Shown: positions 63,124 through 64,000 of the stretch, piece after piece
Position numbering within the stretch: position 1 is the stretch's first letter
How the letters are laid out: the number at the start of each line of letters is the position of its first letter
From: Crocinitomicaceae bacterium
Lineage (GTDB): Bacteria; Bacteroidota; Bacteroidia; Flavobacteriales_D; Crocinitomicaceae
Direction of reading: 5' to 3'
DNA length: 64,000 bases
Assembly (NCBI GenBank): GCA_030830895.1
Contig: JAURMC010000002.1
Location: 46,325-110,324 of the forward strand
The notes under the pieces: generated by a model
Told to the model about the DNA's origin: nothing
The model's input: the letters and a program-made list of their open reading frames with translations, nothing else
Database searches by the model: none
Position numbers and translations under genes: made by a program

Positions 63124-63758
63124 TGGAATATAATACAACAAGGGGTAAACTAATTTTACCAGAATATGGTCGAAATGTACAGAACATGATAGCACATGCT
63201 ATGGAAATTACAGATCGTAAGGAACGAAATCGGGCTGCGCAAGCGATTATTGAGGTTATGGGGCAGTTAAATCCGCACCTACGGGATGTAGATGATTTTC
63301 GTCACAAATTATGGACGCACCTTTTTGTCATGTCCGATTTTAATTTGGATGTTGATTCACCTTACGAAATTCCTAAACCAGAGTCTTTACAAGAGAAACC
63401 AAAATTAATGGCTTATCCAAAATATAAAATACGGTATGGTCATTATGGAAAATATACTCAAGAAATTCTCGGGACGGCGAAAGAAATTACCATACCTGAG
63501 GAGCGTGATTATTTGAAAAATACGATGGCAAATTTCATGAAAAAACAATTTCTTTCGTTTAACAATGATACGGTTGAGAATCATGTGATTGCAGATCAAT
63601 TAAAAGAACTTTCAAAAGGAGAATTGGTGTTAGAAAACCCGGATGAATTGATGAATACTAATGTATTATTGAGATCAATGGGAATTGGGGGAAATAACAA
63701 CAAGAAGTATAGTAAGTATTTTAAGCAAAAACAGAAGAAAAAAAATTTTAAGAAGTAA
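63123..63758 (+). CDS. DUF4290 family protein
   Basis: A 211-residue cytosolic protein: N-terminal [23 protein letters not shown], conserved in Bacteroidota DUF4290, then an all-helical region and a very basic C-terminal tail (KKYSKYFKQKQKKKNFKK). Function is unknown. The ATG overlaps the purL stop and the stop overlaps the murA start (TAATG at both ends), a strict three-gene coupling. The lysine-rich end suggests nucleic-acid or ribosome contact, which is inference. Confidence 0.88.
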   Translation: MEYNTTRGKLILPEYGRNVQNMIAHAMEITDRKERNRAAQAIIEVMGQLNPHLRDVDDFRHKLWTHLFVMSDFNLDVDSPYEIPKPESLQEKPKLMAYPKYKIRYGHYGKYTQEILGTAKEITIPEERDYLKNTMANFMKKQFLSFNNDTVENHVIADQLKELSKGELVLENPDELMNTNVLLRSMGIGGNNNKKYSKYFKQKQKKKNFKK

Positions 63759-64000
63759 TGGCATCTTTTGAAATTCATGGCGGAAAGCCGTTAAAAGGGG
63801 ACTTGTATCCCCAAGGAGCAAAAAATGAAGCACTTCAAGTGCTATGTGCTCCTTTATTAACGGCTGAAAAAGTAACAATTTCCAATGTTCCTGATATAAT
63901 TGATGTCAATAAGTTAATTGGCCTTCTACAAACTATGGGAGTTAAGGTGGAAAAAGTAGAAAAGGGCACTTATATTTTTCAAGCAAAAGATATTGATTTA
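63758..64000 (+). CDS. murA: UDP-N-acetylglucosamine 1-carboxyvinyltransferase, 5' part
   Basis: I translated the first 81 residues by hand: MASFEIHGGKPLKGDLYPQG, then AKNEALQVL with K22 and N23, the substrate-binding pair of MurA, and later ISNVPDIIDVNKLIGLLQTMG. The enzyme adds enolpyruvate to UDP-GlcNAc as the first committed step of peptidoglycan synthesis. The gene runs off the right edge. Its start overlaps the DUF4290 stop by one base. Confidence 0.93.
   Translation, partial: MASFEIHGGKPLKGDLYPQGAKNEALQVLCAPLLTAEKVTISNVPDIIDVNKLIGLLQTMGVKVEKVEKGTYIFQAKDIDL

Overview
The window looks like a chromosomal segment of a Bacteroidota bacterium, most likely order Flavobacteriales (a Crocinitomicaceae/Cryomorphaceae-like lineage is my best guess, not proven). 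The grounds are: a PorV/PorU-type pair of type IX secretion proteins, CarboxypepD-reg/TonB-dependent receptors, a DUF4290 gene, 'TAnnTTTG' -7 promoter boxes (sometimes with an upstream TTTG about 19-20 nt away), little sign of Shine-Dalgarno sequences, and AT-rich codon use. No rRNA, phage, insertion sequence or CRISPR array is visible. It is a mainly housekeeping region, densely packed, with many 1-nt (TAATG) and 4-nt (ATGA) stop/start overlaps.

Layout. 1-0.7 kb: 5' part of a secreted S8 protease. 0.8-3.1 kb: tgt-lptG. 3.1-5.5 kb: glycosyltransferase, ECF sigma factor, rsmG. 5.5-11.3 kb (minus): anmK, an amino-acid dehydrogenase, nhaD, a TonB-like protein, folC. 11.3-16.4 kb: acyl-CoA dehydrogenase, a non-coding stretch with a REP-like hairpin, photolyase-bcp, ClC transporter. 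16.5-20.3 kb (minus): a tightly coupled carotenoid operon sigma-crtI-crtB-idi-queD preceded by a symmetric four-half-site operator-like array. 20.3-23.7 kb: SDR threonine dehydrogenase, then hmgA-hpd for tyrosine breakdown. 23.8-28 kb: translation genes rplM-rpsI-rpsB-tsf and pyrH-frr. 28-32.3 kb: enoyl-CoA hydratase, a coiled-coil protein, aldehyde dehydrogenase, purS, pssA. 32.4-38.6 kb: PorV2/PorU2-like genes. 38.6-42.2 kb: PP2C phosphatase, lpxD-like, bL31, Sua5. 42.3-47.6 kb: LuxR-type regulator, TonB receptor, tRNA-His, DUF1573 lipoprotein, MBL hydrolase, PaaI thioesterase. 47.8-53.2 kb (minus): two tandem alpha/beta hydrolases, a small protein and the fused B12 mutase icmF. 53.3-57.2 kb: dnaK, a small membrane protein and lpd. 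57.3-60.8 kb: a Zur-type regulator divergent from a TonB receptor plus Cys/His lipoprotein, with two near-identical operators between them. 60.9-64 kb: purL, DUF4290, start of murA.

Most distinctive: (i) the duplicated palindromic array TTGTTTAA-N16-TTAAACAA in front of the sigma/carotenoid operon; (ii) the Zur / TonB receptor / Cys-His lipoprotein cassette with paired 15-bp operators; (iii) several promoters whose -7 box ends only 3-5 nt before the start codon, which predicts leaderless mRNAs; (iv) an eleven-unit hexapeptide tail on ribosomal protein S2; (v) the tandem hydrolases upstream of icmF. All functional statements are from reading the sequence and family knowledge; no database search was run.
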